A DNA stretch of 27,929 nucleotides from positions 1 to 27,929 of the forward strand of contig JAMCYN010000048.1 of NCBI GenBank assembly GCA_023474015.1. Direction: 5' to 3'. A model generated the notes under the pieces. It was not told the DNA's origin. It made no database searches and saw only the letters and a list, made by a program, of their open reading frames with translations. The position numbers and the translations under genes were made by a program. Shown piece after piece: positions 1-7,360 of the stretch (positions are counted from its first letter, which is position 1; each line of letters begins with the position of its first letter). Source of the DNA: Armatimonadota bacterium. Its GTDB lineage: Bacteria; Armatimonadota; UBA5829.

Positions 1-3000
1 ATCCGCGTAGCCGCCAATGTCAACGATATCGCCGACGTTCACGCTCATTGCGCCCGCCACTCGAACCCCCGCCGAACGATTCGGCTCCTCTACGTAGACG
101 TATTGCCCGTCGGACGCAACTGCCGTGACGACCTTGCCCGCAAGCACAACGTTTGCGCCGTCAGCTGCGTCCTTGGCCTGGGGAATTGTAATCGGCGAGC
201 CGTAGGTGATCGACGCGGAGTATGCCGACACGTTCCCCGCCACATCCCGGAACTGGACAGTCACAGTCTTCTTGCCGCTGCCGCTGGGTAGGCTCCAGGA
301 CTTGCTGGAGGCGTAACTCTGCCAGGTAGTCAGGGGATATCCGTTGTTGTAGAACCGCATCAGCGAGACCCCGCTTACGTCGTCTGTGGCGGAAAGGTTG
401 AGCGTGACAGCCGTCGAGGTGCAGTATGCCGCGCCGCCATTGATCTTCATACTCCCCACTGGCGCGGTCGCATCGAGGAGTATACTGTCCGAATACGGGC
501 CCCAGACCGCCCCGGCGGAGTTCTTGTAACGGACATAGACGGTGCGCGCTCCGCCTCCCGAGGCCAGGGTCCAGCTCTTCGTGGTTGCGTAGGGCTCCCA
601 GTCGGTCCATGTGGAGCCATCGTTGCTCAGACACATCTGGGCGACATTGTCGCTTGAATCATTGGCCCAAAGGGTGAGAGCGACGTTTACGGATGTGGCA
701 TATGGACCTCCGGAACCTATTTCAACGCCGCCGGTTCCCGGTGAAGAGAATGCGGTGGAGTAGCACTCGACCTGATCGAGAGCGCCATTGAAATAGTAAT
801 ATCCCGCTGGGGAGGCGAGCCTGCCCAGCGTAAGGTTCTCGCCATATCGGTATACAATAGGACCGGAGCCGGCCGCCGTGACCTCGTCGCCGTCTATGGA
901 GAGCTTTGCGGTTGCGCCGCTGTAACTGGCCCTCACGTGATACCATTGATTCGCCGCTGGAATGGCCTTGGAGAGCACAACCTCATTGCCATTGTCGAGG
1001 TTATCGGTGTTGACGGACAGGCACAAATTCCCGCCGCTGATATACACGCTCCACCCTGAGCCGTACGAATCCCGGCCCTGGCTGAGCACGTATTGCAGCG
1101 AAGTGATGTTGCGCGGATACATGTAGAAATCGAGCCCCGTTTGGCCGGTGGCCTTGCTTGCCGTGTTCGCGACGGTCGCGTAGCCGGTGCTGCCATTGAA
1201 GTTGATGGCGTACCCGTCCGGCAACGGCTGCGCAACGCTTCTATCGTAGCCGCCGTAGAGCGTGGCGTTGAGCGTATTGCCGGAGCTGTCCGATAGGCTG
1301 GACCCGCTCGATTCGTCGCACTTGAGGCGGACCAGCGGCCCCGGGACCGGGCATATCTGAACTTCATCGATGCCACCTTCGAAGTAGAGCGGCGAGCCCC
1401 CTCCGGTTGCCCCAATTCTCAGTTCGGACCCACTGGCCTGGATTTCACCGACATCCTCTACTGTAGTGTTCAGCGACCCGTTAATATAGACCCGCCAGTA
1501 TCGGCCGTCATAGCTCATCACGATACGGGTCCATGTCCCGTAGGGGATAGTCCCGACCGAGTCCAGCTTGCCTCCCCATCCGGAGCCTGTGTTCGCCCAG
1601 ATGTGGAGCTTCGCATCGCCGGCCAGATATAGTGTCCAGCTCCCGTTCTTTGAGGCGATGCCGCCAAGCTGCGCCTCGGTCGGGTTTATCCAGGCCTCTA
1701 AGTACAGATACTTCCGATCCATCGATGGGTCGTATGCCGCCTCGGCATCCTGATCTATCCCGTTCAAAACCAGCCCCTTGCCAGTCTTACCCGCGCCTTT
1801 GGTTGCCCCGTTATACAGGGTCAGGTCGTAACGGCTCTGCCCGTCCAGTGCGGTCGTCGCCGAGTTACGGTCATCGAATGTGTAACTCGCCCAGGGGTGA
1901 GTCCGGAAGCGCTCGCCGATCACCTTTGCGTGAGGATAGCTGGCGCCCAAGTAGTAAGTCTTGCTCGTATCGTAGGTGAACATCGACCACCTATTCGGGT
2001 CAACTCTATCGTCCCAGTTCGAGGGCGCGCACCACTCAAATGTTCCCTGCCAGTCCGCCGCCGGCCCGGTGTCCGAATTGACTCTTTGCACGAGATAGGA
2101 CGACCGCACATCCTTCGGGTTCATATTCGATCCGAACTCCTGAAGTATCACGGGCTTGTGGCCCGCATTCTGCGCGCTCACCTGGTTCAGGAACGTTGTC
2201 GCATACGGCACCAGCGGGAAGCGGTCATTTCCGTTACCGTCGCACAGATCGTAGTTGGCGAGGGTGATGATATCAAGCGCGGAAGAAACATCTCTAAGAG
2301 TGATCTCCGGATCGTTGTGCCCCGGAGCATTGGACATCATAACAATCTGCCCGTTATAGACAACTTGAGCCTTGAGTTCGGCCGCCACTGGGTGATAAGG
2401 GTCCACCTGTTTGAAATATGGCGCCATATCCCTGACGAAGTCAGCGTTGCACGGCCACCACGGCATCTCGTTATAGTCCACAACCCAGCAGAGAATCGCT
2501 CTGCTCGCGGGCCTGTGCGCGGCGACGTAGCCGACAACCCTGTCCACGTTGTCTTTGGCCTGCCGGATAACGGCGTTGTACAGGGTGGGGTTATCGCTCT
2601 TCTGCCACATAGCCGGACTTGGAACATGGATGAGACCGTTCGGCCAGTAGTAGATCTGCCCGTCGTTGCCGTTCAGATCGTCGGTTCCGCGGTCGTCGTC
2701 CCAGCACGGGGCGGTCAGGGAGAAGTGGAAAAGCATCTTCATGTCGTGCTCGTCGACCAAATCGATGAACTCGCACAGGTTCTCCAGCGTCGCTTCGTTC
2801 CACTGATCCGGGCCATACCAGTCCGCGGTCGTGTCATTCGGGAGAATCTTGCTGACACAATTGAAACCGAGCGCCTGGAGCCGGTGCAGATACTCGTGAA
2901 CCTCATCTTTGGCGGTCTTATTGCCCGTCCAGATAACGGTATCCCACTTGGACGGCTTGCAGGGCCAATCCCAGGTATACCCATCGTCCAGCGATGCTCC

Positions 3001-3102
3001 CCTGAATGCAGTGAAATCGCTCCCGCTCGCGAGTTGCCCCGGTACCAGCATGGTGATGGTGACGAGGACAATCAAGGCAATCTTCTTCCCGTATGAAACC
3101 AC
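1..3102 (-). CDS. Secreted multidomain GH5-like glycosidase with two LamG domains, partial (3' end outside window)
   Basis: Reading the minus strand from a GTG at 3102 gives an uninterrupted frame of 1034 codons to the window edge. A good Shine-Dalgarno (AAGGAG) lies 9 bases upstream. The N-terminus is a signal peptide (about residues 1-26). Residues 30-400 look like a TIM-barrel cellulase-type catalytic domain: the YNEMPWW segment carries a candidate acid/base Glu212 and ILQEFGS a candidate nucleophile Glu322, as in clan GH-A families such as GH5. Two concanavalin-like LamG modules follow (about 405-580 and 590-780), the first ending in GGIDEVQI and the second in GALDQVEC. Next come two Ig-like modules (about 787-965; the second begins DATAPVGSMKI) and the start of an OB-like domain (from about 969). 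It probably cleaves and binds a polysaccharide outside the cell. It lies 34 bases behind the UroD-family gene, in the same transcription unit. Exact GH family and substrate are not certain. Confidence 0.85.
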   Translation of the reverse strand, partial: MVSYGKKIALIVLVTITMLVPGQLASGSDFTAFRGASLDDGYTWDWPCKPSKWDTVIWTGNKTAKDEVHEYLHRLQALGFNCVSKILPNDTTADWYGPDQWNEATLENLCEFIDLVDEHDMKMLFHFSLTAPCWDDDRGTDDLNGNDGQIYYWPNGLIHVPSPAMWQKSDNPTLYNAVIRQAKDNVDRVVGYVAAHRPASRAILCWVVDYNEMPWWPCNADFVRDMAPYFKQVDPYHPVAAELKAQVVYNGQIVMMSNAPGHNDPEITLRDVSSALDIITLANYDLCDGNGNDRFPLVPYATTFLNQVSAQNAGHKPVILQEFGSNMNPKDVRSSYLVQRVNSDTGPAADWQGTFEWCAPSNWDDRVDPNRWSMFTYDTSKTYYLGASYPHAKVIGERFRTHPWASYTFDDRNSATTALDGQSRYDLTLYNGATKGAGKTGKGLVLNGIDQDAEAAYDPSMDRKYLYLEAWINPTEAQLGGIASKNGSWTLYLAGDAKLHIWANTGSGWGGKLDSVGTIPYGTWTRIVMSYDGRYWRVYINGSLNTTVEDVGEIQASGSELRIGATGGGSPLYFEGGIDEVQICPVPGPLVRLKCDESSGSSLSDSSGNTLNATLYGGYDRSVAQPLPDGYAINFNGSTGYATVANTASKATGQTGLDFYMYPRNITSLQYVLSQGRDSYGSGWSVYISGGNLCLSVNTDNLDNGNEVVLSKAIPAANQWYHVRASYSGATAKLSIDGDEVTAAGSGPIVYRYGENLTLGRLASPAGYYYFNGALDQVECYSTAFSSPGTGGVEIGSGGPYATSVNVALTLWANDSSDNVAQMCLSNDGSTWTDWEPYATTKSWTLASGGGARTVYVRYKNSAGAVWGPYSDSILLDATAPVGSMKINGGAAYCTSTAVTLNLSATDDVSGVSLMRFYNNGYPLTTWQSYASSKSWSLPSGSGKKTVTVQFRDVAGNVSAYSASITYGSPITIPQAKDAADGANVVLAGKVVTAVASDGQYVYVEEPNRSAGVRVAGAMSVNVGDIVDIGGYAD

Positions 3103-3136
3103 TTGCGCTTCTCCTTCTTTTTCTCTCGACAGGAAG

Positions 3137-4267
3137 TCAGAGCCGGCCGAACTCACGGCCCGCCTCGGAAAATGCGAGAATGTTCTCGTGCGGCGTTCCC
3201 TCGGTAAGGTAGTCAGAGGCCGCGAGGATGAAGTTGGTGTCTCCGTTCACCGTGCTCATCATATCCATGACCTTATTCCTCACATCCGTGGGCCGCGCCG
3301 TTCTCAAGAACTCGATCTGGTCCAGCCCGCCTGATATCACCATGTGCGGCCCCAGTATCTCGAGGGCTTCATTCAATAGTGTATCGCCGAACGGAAGCGG
3401 GGTCAGCGACTCGTACGCGTGCATTCCAAGCTCAACATAACAATCGAACAGCTTCCTCGCATAGCCGCAGTTGTGATATAGCACGTGCACGCCCTGGTTC
3501 TGAATATACTCAATCAGCCTCTTCTCGTATGGCAGGATGTACTCTCTGAAGAAAGCCTCGCTGACCATCTTCCCCGACGCGGTGTTCGCCGCGTAGCTGA
3601 GAACATCTGGCCCGGCGTCGATATACTGCTGAATGATACTCATATTGCTCGCGAGGAAGTATTCCATCATTGAGTGGTAGAACTCCGGGTTCTCTAGCGC
3701 GTCCATTACCAACTGATCGAGGCTGCGATAGTGCACGCAGACGAAATTGAACGCCCCCTGCACCCACGGCGCCGTGATCCCTCTCTCACCAAGAGCCTCG
3801 CGGGTGCGGACTATGAGCGATGCGTCGAGTTTCGATACCGGAGGCTGATATTGCGCGAGCAGTTGAAAATCATCTTCGGACTTCACGAGATACTCCGTCG
3901 AGGTCGCCTCGGCGTCATATTCCGAGATCCAGACCAGCCGGTAGACCTCAGTGAGATTGCCCTCGGGCGTGTGCACCACGGTCCGCACGCATTCGTCGCG
4001 CCCGGATGTCTCGGTCTCCTTTTCAACTCGCCAGTTGTCGGAACTGTCGCCTATATGATCGTAAGCCGGAGTGCAGTTGCGGTGGATGATATCGAACCCG
4101 AAGTGCTCGCAGACATCAATCGTCCCCGCGATCAGGTCAACGCTATGATCGTGGTGAAACTCCTTGACGAAGTTCTCATATATGAACGGCGCAACGGCGA
4201 TTCGATCCGCAGCCCGCCTGTCAAAGATGTTCAGAAGCCTTTCGCGACCGGTCATCAAATCGTTCAT
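3137..4267 (-). CDS. Uroporphyrinogen decarboxylase (URO-D) family protein
   Basis: About 376 residues with the fold signature of the UroD/MtaA family: an MTGRERLLNIF start, a PWVQGAFNF-like core segment, and a YHNCG motif near residue 263. This family includes haem uroporphyrinogen decarboxylase and zinc/corrinoid methyltransferases such as MtaA. The His-x-Cys half of the methyltransferase zinc site is present in HNCG. The C-terminal Cys normally found in the GCG-type loop is replaced by ILAASDYL, so zinc methyl transfer is doubtful. Three starts are possible: TTG 4288, ATG 4267 and ATG 4255. A GGGAG sits at 4269-4273, which is too close to 4267 and somewhat far from 4255, while family alignment favours 4255 or 4267. 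It is expressed from the minus-strand promoter at 4309-4337 and followed by the secreted glycosidase. It is probably not a haem enzyme, given its position beside carbohydrate genes; its real substrate is unknown. Confidence 0.85.
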   Translation of the reverse strand: MNDLMTGRERLLNIFDRRAADRIAVAPFIYENFVKEFHHDHSVDLIAGTIDVCEHFGFDIIHRNCTPAYDHIGDSSDNWRVEKETETSGRDECVRTVVHTPEGNLTEVYRLVWISEYDAEATSTEYLVKSEDDFQLLAQYQPPVSKLDASLIVRTREALGERGITAPWVQGAFNFVCVHYRSLDQLVMDALENPEFYHSMMEYFLASNMSIIQQYIDAGPDVLSYAANTASGKMVSEAFFREYILPYEKRLIEYIQNQGVHVLYHNCGYARKLFDCYVELGMHAYESLTPLPFGDTLLNEALEILGPHMVISGGLDQIEFLRTARPTDVRNKVMDMMSTVNGDTNFILAASDYLTEGTPHENILAFSEAGREFGRL

Positions 4268-4308
4268 TCTCCCACTTCGGCTTGGCAAGACCAGCTTCCC
4301 ATGCCCGC

Positions 4309-4337
4309 ATTATATCCCATGATTTCTACCACGTCAA
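4309..4337 (-). promoter_or_regulatory. Sigma70-type promoter for the UroD-family/GH5-like operon
   Basis: On the minus strand a TTGACG (-35, 4337-4332) is followed after exactly 17 bases by a perfect TATAAT (-10, 4314-4309). Transcription would begin near 4302, giving a leader of about 35 bases to the ATG at 4267. It lies back to back with the plus-strand promoter at 4360-4388. Confidence 0.8.
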
Positions 4338-4359
4338 GCGCAAAACGCAATAATACTAA

Positions 4360-4388
4360 TTGACAATCTGCGTTCTTCGTGCTATTAT
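4360..4388 (+). promoter_or_regulatory. Sigma70-type promoter for the ornithine cyclodeaminase family gene
   Basis: A perfect TTGACA (4360-4365), a 17-base spacer and TATTAT (4383-4388). The predicted start near 4395 gives a leader of about 24 bases. A strong AGGAGG (4408-4413) lies 5 bases before the ATG at 4419. Confidence 0.8.
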
Positions 4389-4418
4389 CCGTCTGAAAAC
4401 CTGGCATAGGAGGCGAAA

Positions 4419-5396
4419 ATGCACATTCTTTATCTGAGCAGAAAGGACGTCGAGGGACTCCGCGTTTCCATGCGCGAGGTCCTGGAGGCCGTCGATGAGG
4501 GCTTCCGACTGATGGGGCAGGGTCTGGCGGAGATGCCGCCGAAAATGGGGATTCACACGAGAGAAAACGCATTCATTCATGCGATGCCGGCCTATGTTGG
4601 CCAAGTCGATGCGGCGGGCATGAAGTGGGTGAGCGGCTACCCCTCCAACATCGCCAAGGGCCTGCCGTACATCACCGGCTTGCTCATACTGAACGACCCT
4701 GATACGGGCGTTCCGATCTCCGTCATGGACTGTTCCTGGATCACGGCCATGCGCACGGGAGCGAGCGCGGGGATATCCGCAAGATACCTCGCAAATTCCG
4801 AGAGCGCGGTGGCCGGCATACTCGGCTGCGGGGTCCAGGCTCGCACCAGCCTTGCCGCCTTAGTGGAGACCTTGCCGAAGCTGTCCGAGGTCCGCTGCTA
4901 CGACCTCTACGAGACCAGCGCGAAGGCCTTCATCGAGGAGATGGGCTCGGCGTTCAGTCAATTGAACTTCACTCTTTGCGCGGGCCCATGCGAGGTCGCC
5001 GTTGGGGCCGATGTAGTTGTCACGGCGATTCCTATTGTCGAACAGCCGAGCCCTCCCCTTGATGCGGGCATGCTTGAAAAAGGCGGGTTGGCGGTCTCTC
5101 TCGACTACGATTCCGCGTGGACCGGCGAGGCCATGCGGCAGTGCGAAAAGTTCGTTTCCGATGATAGCGGCCAGTTGCTTGCGACCAAGGAGCATGGGTT
5201 CTACTTCGGCGGCATACCCGGTTCGATCCACGCCGATCTCAAGGACCTTGCGGCGGGCCTGAAACCGGGGCGCGAGAACGACCGCGAGCGCATTTTCTCG
5301 ATGAACATGGGGATCGCGGTGGATGACATGGTGACCGCCCGTCTGCTGTACCAAAAGGCCATCGAGTTGGGGCTGGGCACACGCCTGCCGTTATAA
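4419..5396 (+). CDS. Ornithine cyclodeaminase/mu-crystallin family NAD(P)-dependent protein
   Basis: 325 residues, the normal length for the family. Members include ornithine cyclodeaminase, ketimine reductase/mu-crystallin, and alanine or opine-type dehydrogenases. Lys69 (GMKWVSGYPSN) and Arg112 (MRTGA) fall at the positions of the substrate-binding Lys and Arg of ornithine cyclodeaminase. The dinucleotide-binding glycine loop is GILGCGVQA at about 133-141. The catalytic Asp region (usually D-x-x-G-K-x-E) reads LDYDSAWTGEAM here, so ornithine cyclisation cannot be assumed and a ketimine reductase or amino-acid dehydrogenase role is equally possible. It has its own promoter and ribosome site and is followed by a regulator that also has its own promoter, so it is probably monocistronic. 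The protein is cytoplasmic. Confidence 0.9.
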   Translation: MHILYLSRKDVEGLRVSMREVLEAVDEGFRLMGQGLAEMPPKMGIHTRENAFIHAMPAYVGQVDAAGMKWVSGYPSNIAKGLPYITGLLILNDPDTGVPISVMDCSWITAMRTGASAGISARYLANSESAVAGILGCGVQARTSLAALVETLPKLSEVRCYDLYETSAKAFIEEMGSAFSQLNFTLCAGPCEVAVGADVVVTAIPIVEQPSPPLDAGMLEKGGLAVSLDYDSAWTGEAMRQCEKFVSDDSGQLLATKEHGFYFGGIPGSIHADLKDLAAGLKPGRENDRERIFSMNMGIAVDDMVTARLLYQKAIELGLGTRLPL

Positions 5397-5405
5397 AACG
5401 GCAGA
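5386..5405 (+). terminator. Hairpin with the stop codon in its loop, possible terminator
   Basis: CTGCCGTT and AACGGCAG form a perfect 8-bp stem with a 4-base ATAA loop. The TAA stop codon of the preceding gene begins in that loop. No T-run follows, so it may be an inefficient terminator or an RNA 3'-end stabiliser. Confidence 0.35.
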
Positions 5406-5422
5406 GCCTTGGTTGCTAAAAC

Positions 5423-5454
5423 GCAAAAAAAGGTATTGACGTACTTAGTTTTGC
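5423..5454 (+). promoter_or_regulatory. Inverted repeat flanking the -35 box of the deoR-family gene, possible operator
   Basis: GCAAAA (5423-5428) and TTTTGC (5449-5454) form an inverted repeat around the TTGACG at 5436. The position would suit autoregulation by the DeoR-type protein encoded just downstream. The arms are only 6 bases and A/T-rich, so chance is a real possibility. Confidence 0.25.
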
Positions 5455-5464
5455 ATGGTATAAC
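5436..5464 (+). promoter_or_regulatory. Sigma70-type promoter for the DeoR-family regulator
   Basis: TTGACG (5436-5441), a 17-base spacer and TATAAC (5459-5464). Transcription would start near 5471, leaving a leader of only about 23 bases. Confidence 0.75.
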
Positions 5465-5493
5465 TCGGAATGACAGACTTTTGACGAGAGGAG

Positions 5494-6357
5494 ATGATCA
5501 CCATAAGACACGATACACGGGCGAATTCCGGAAGAAACGCTTTCGCGGCGGAGCGACGCCGAAATATATTCGAGCTGGCGACGCGCATGGGCTCGGTCAA
5601 CGTCTCGGAACTGGCTGAACTGATGCATGTCACGACCAACACGGTGCGCAACGATCTGGACATCCTTGAGAAGGAGGGAAAACTGGTTCGTTCGCACGGC
5701 GGCGCGATGATCAAGGACGCGGGCAATCCATTGCCGCCATACTCGCAGACACGCGGCGCCCACATGGTCGAAAAGGCCTGGATCGGGTCGACGGCGCTGA
5801 ACTACATCCCGGACACAGGTTCGCTGTTTATCGGCGGCGGCAGCACGACGTATCAGATGGTGACTCGGATGTCGGAGAACTCTCGGCTGAGAGTCGTGAC
5901 AAATGCTCCGGCGGTCGCGGTCTACCTGGCGTCAAATGCCCTGGCCAACACCTATATGTTGGGTGGCCACGTGCAGCACGAAACGTTGTCCGTCGACTCC
6001 ACGTGGTGTCCGGAAGTCCTCGATCGGCTGCACTTCGATTTCCACTTCGCCGGAGTCGAGGCAATCGATGTCGAACGTGGGATTACCTGCAGCGACGAAG
6101 CTGACGAGGTTGCCCTCCAGACCAAGATGATCGAGCTTAGCGGTAAACTGATCGTGCTGTGCGACTCGTCCAAGATCGGCCGCGTGGCATACATGCGGGT
6201 TTGCCCAGTCAGCTCGATCGATGTGCTGATAACCGATCCCAATGTCGAGCGCGGCATTGTGGAGGAGCTTACCCAGCAGGGGGTAGAAGTGGTCATCGCT
6301 GGGCCGCATGGCCCCAACGACGATCCCGTCTATCCTGAGAAGGGAGGGCTGTTCTGA
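5494..6357 (+). CDS. DeoR-family transcriptional regulator
   Basis: 287 residues. Residues 20-70 form the DeoR winged helix-turn-helix: an ERRRNIFELA opening, VSELAELMHVTTNTVRNDL as the recognition region, and the family signature RSHGGA ending the wing. Residues 95-260 form the DeoR sensor domain related to ribose-5-phosphate isomerase, with IGGGSTTY (113-120) as the likely sugar-phosphate loop. Proteins of this family usually repress sugar catabolic operons and are released by a phosphorylated intermediate. That makes it the best candidate regulator for the sugar genes downstream. The start is odd: GAGAGGAG directly abuts the ATG with no spacing, an in-frame TGA at 5482 excludes an earlier start, and the next in-frame ATG is already inside the DNA-binding domain. 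Confidence 0.93.
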   Translation: MITIRHDTRANSGRNAFAAERRRNIFELATRMGSVNVSELAELMHVTTNTVRNDLDILEKEGKLVRSHGGAMIKDAGNPLPPYSQTRGAHMVEKAWIGSTALNYIPDTGSLFIGGGSTTYQMVTRMSENSRLRVVTNAPAVAVYLASNALANTYMLGGHVQHETLSVDSTWCPEVLDRLHFDFHFAGVEAIDVERGITCSDEADEVALQTKMIELSGKLIVLCDSSKIGRVAYMRVCPVSSIDVLITDPNVERGIVEELTQQGVEVVIAGPHGPNDDPVYPEKGGLF

Positions 6358-6514
6358 CGAATCGCATCGCTTAAGAGCCGCGCGGTCTGATAGAGAGCAA
6401 TTAGTGGCCGGAGAGCAGATAAACGGACGCGCGGTCCAATGACAGACTACTACACCTACAACACAACCCATGCGCGGCACAGCCGCGTGCAACAAAGGAA
6501 GGAGAGTACAGAAA

Positions 6515-7264
6515 ATGTTGAGAACAAGTGTCAAACTTTCGCTAGTGGCGGTCGTATTAACAATGATGGTGTTGCTCGGGGCATCAAGCGTGTGTTCCGC
6601 GGCCAACCTGTTGATAAACCCGGGCTGGGAGACCAGTTTGGTGAACGTACAGCCGCCATGGACCAGTCCGTATGTAAATGGAGGCTGGACCTACATAAAG
6701 ACTGATGGCTCAGGCAACTACTTCTGGAGAGAGTCGGAATGCACCGGCTATAGCACCGGACCTCTATATCACGAGGGATCGCAGGCCTTGCGCGTGGAGT
6801 CGAACTGGCAGCAGAATGGCGGCATGAGCTGGTTAGCCTATCAGGATGTGGCCATAACCGGCGGAGCTTCGTATACTGCTTCGGCATGGGTAGTGACCAC
6901 GGATGACATTGCCGGATATGGGTTCGGCGAGTGGAGCGATCCCCGATACGGTGGTGAAGATTGGGCCGGCGTGGTTGTCGAAGAGTTAAACGCTTCCGAC
7001 GCCGTCATAGGGACCCATCAGGTCGGTTTTGCTGATGCGGTGCCTTCTTACCGAGAGGCCGCGATGACGTTCGGCACGACGACGGATGCGGTCAAGCTGC
7101 GCTTCGGACTGAAGACGTTCGGGCACTGGAAATACACTCAGGGCCATGTGACCTATGACGACACCTCCCTTGCCGTTGCAACTGTCCCGGAGCCGGGCAG
7201 CCTGCTGGCGCTGGGCAGTGGCCTCGTGGGCCTGGTCGGTTTTGTAATTCGACGAAGGAAGTAA
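6515..7264 (+). CDS. PEP-CTERM-anchored secreted protein with a carbohydrate-binding-like domain
   Basis: 249 residues from the ATG at 6515, which has GGAAGGAG 10 bases upstream. An earlier in-frame ATG at 6470 adds 15 residues and lacks a ribosome site. Residues 1-30 are a signal peptide ending near CSAA. The mature part starts NLLINPGWETS and forms one jelly-roll-like domain of the kind seen in CBM4/9-like modules (inferred, no catalytic motif seen). The C-terminus is a PEP-CTERM sorting tag: VPEPGS, a hydrophobic stretch, then RRRK. This predicts processing by an exosortase/archaeosortase-type enzyme and surface or exopolysaccharide association. Residues 30-98 are almost the same as the N-terminal part of the LamG protein at 9288. 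Confidence 0.85.
   Translation: MLRTSVKLSLVAVVLTMMVLLGASSVCSAANLLINPGWETSLVNVQPPWTSPYVNGGWTYIKTDGSGNYFWRESECTGYSTGPLYHEGSQALRVESNWQQNGGMSWLAYQDVAITGGASYTASAWVVTTDDIAGYGFGEWSDPRYGGEDWAGVVVEELNASDAVIGTHQVGFADAVPSYREAAMTFGTTTDAVKLRFGLKTFGHWKYTQGHVTYDDTSLAVATVPEPGSLLALGSGLVGLVGFVIRRRK
6602..6808 (+). repeat. Copy 1 of a 207-bp near-identical block shared with 9378-9584
   Basis: Hand alignment gives 13 mismatches in 207 bases with no gaps. Only two codons change the amino acid (Ile/Thr and Thr/Ile). Similarity drops sharply after the TCGAACTGG at the end of the block. Confidence 0.9.
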
Positions 7265-7277
7265 CTTACTTGATCCG

Positions 7278-7306
7278 CGCAGCCCGGGTGGCGCATCCGG
7301 GCTGCG
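7278..7306 (+). terminator. Strong hairpin after the PEP-CTERM gene, probable terminator
   Basis: A 12-bp stem with one G-U pair (arms 7278-7289 and 7295-7306) built on GCAGCCCGG/CCGGGCTGC closes on a 5-base GGCGC loop. It begins 13 bases after the stop codon. No strong T-run follows (CCATTATATAGC), so termination may be partial. Confidence 0.55.
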
Positions 7307-7360
7307 GCCATTATATAGCTTACACCGCGGATGTCGGCAGGGAGAGGAGAACATCAGGAT

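Noticed and set aside
1897..3096. A 399-codon open frame on the plus strand
   Set aside because: It lies antisense to the glycosidase frame, has no domain-like content, and its composition (many Arg, Val, Ile and His) is what a GC-rich coding complement produces.
6378..6437. Imperfect repeat around CGCGCGGTC upstream of the PEP-CTERM gene
   Set aside because: Only two short GC-rich copies with differing flanks and no promoter nearby; likely chance.
5932..6606. A 224-codon minus-strand frame over the DeoR gene and the intergenic region
   Set aside because: It overlaps a clear DeoR-family gene for most of its length and has no recognisable domain.
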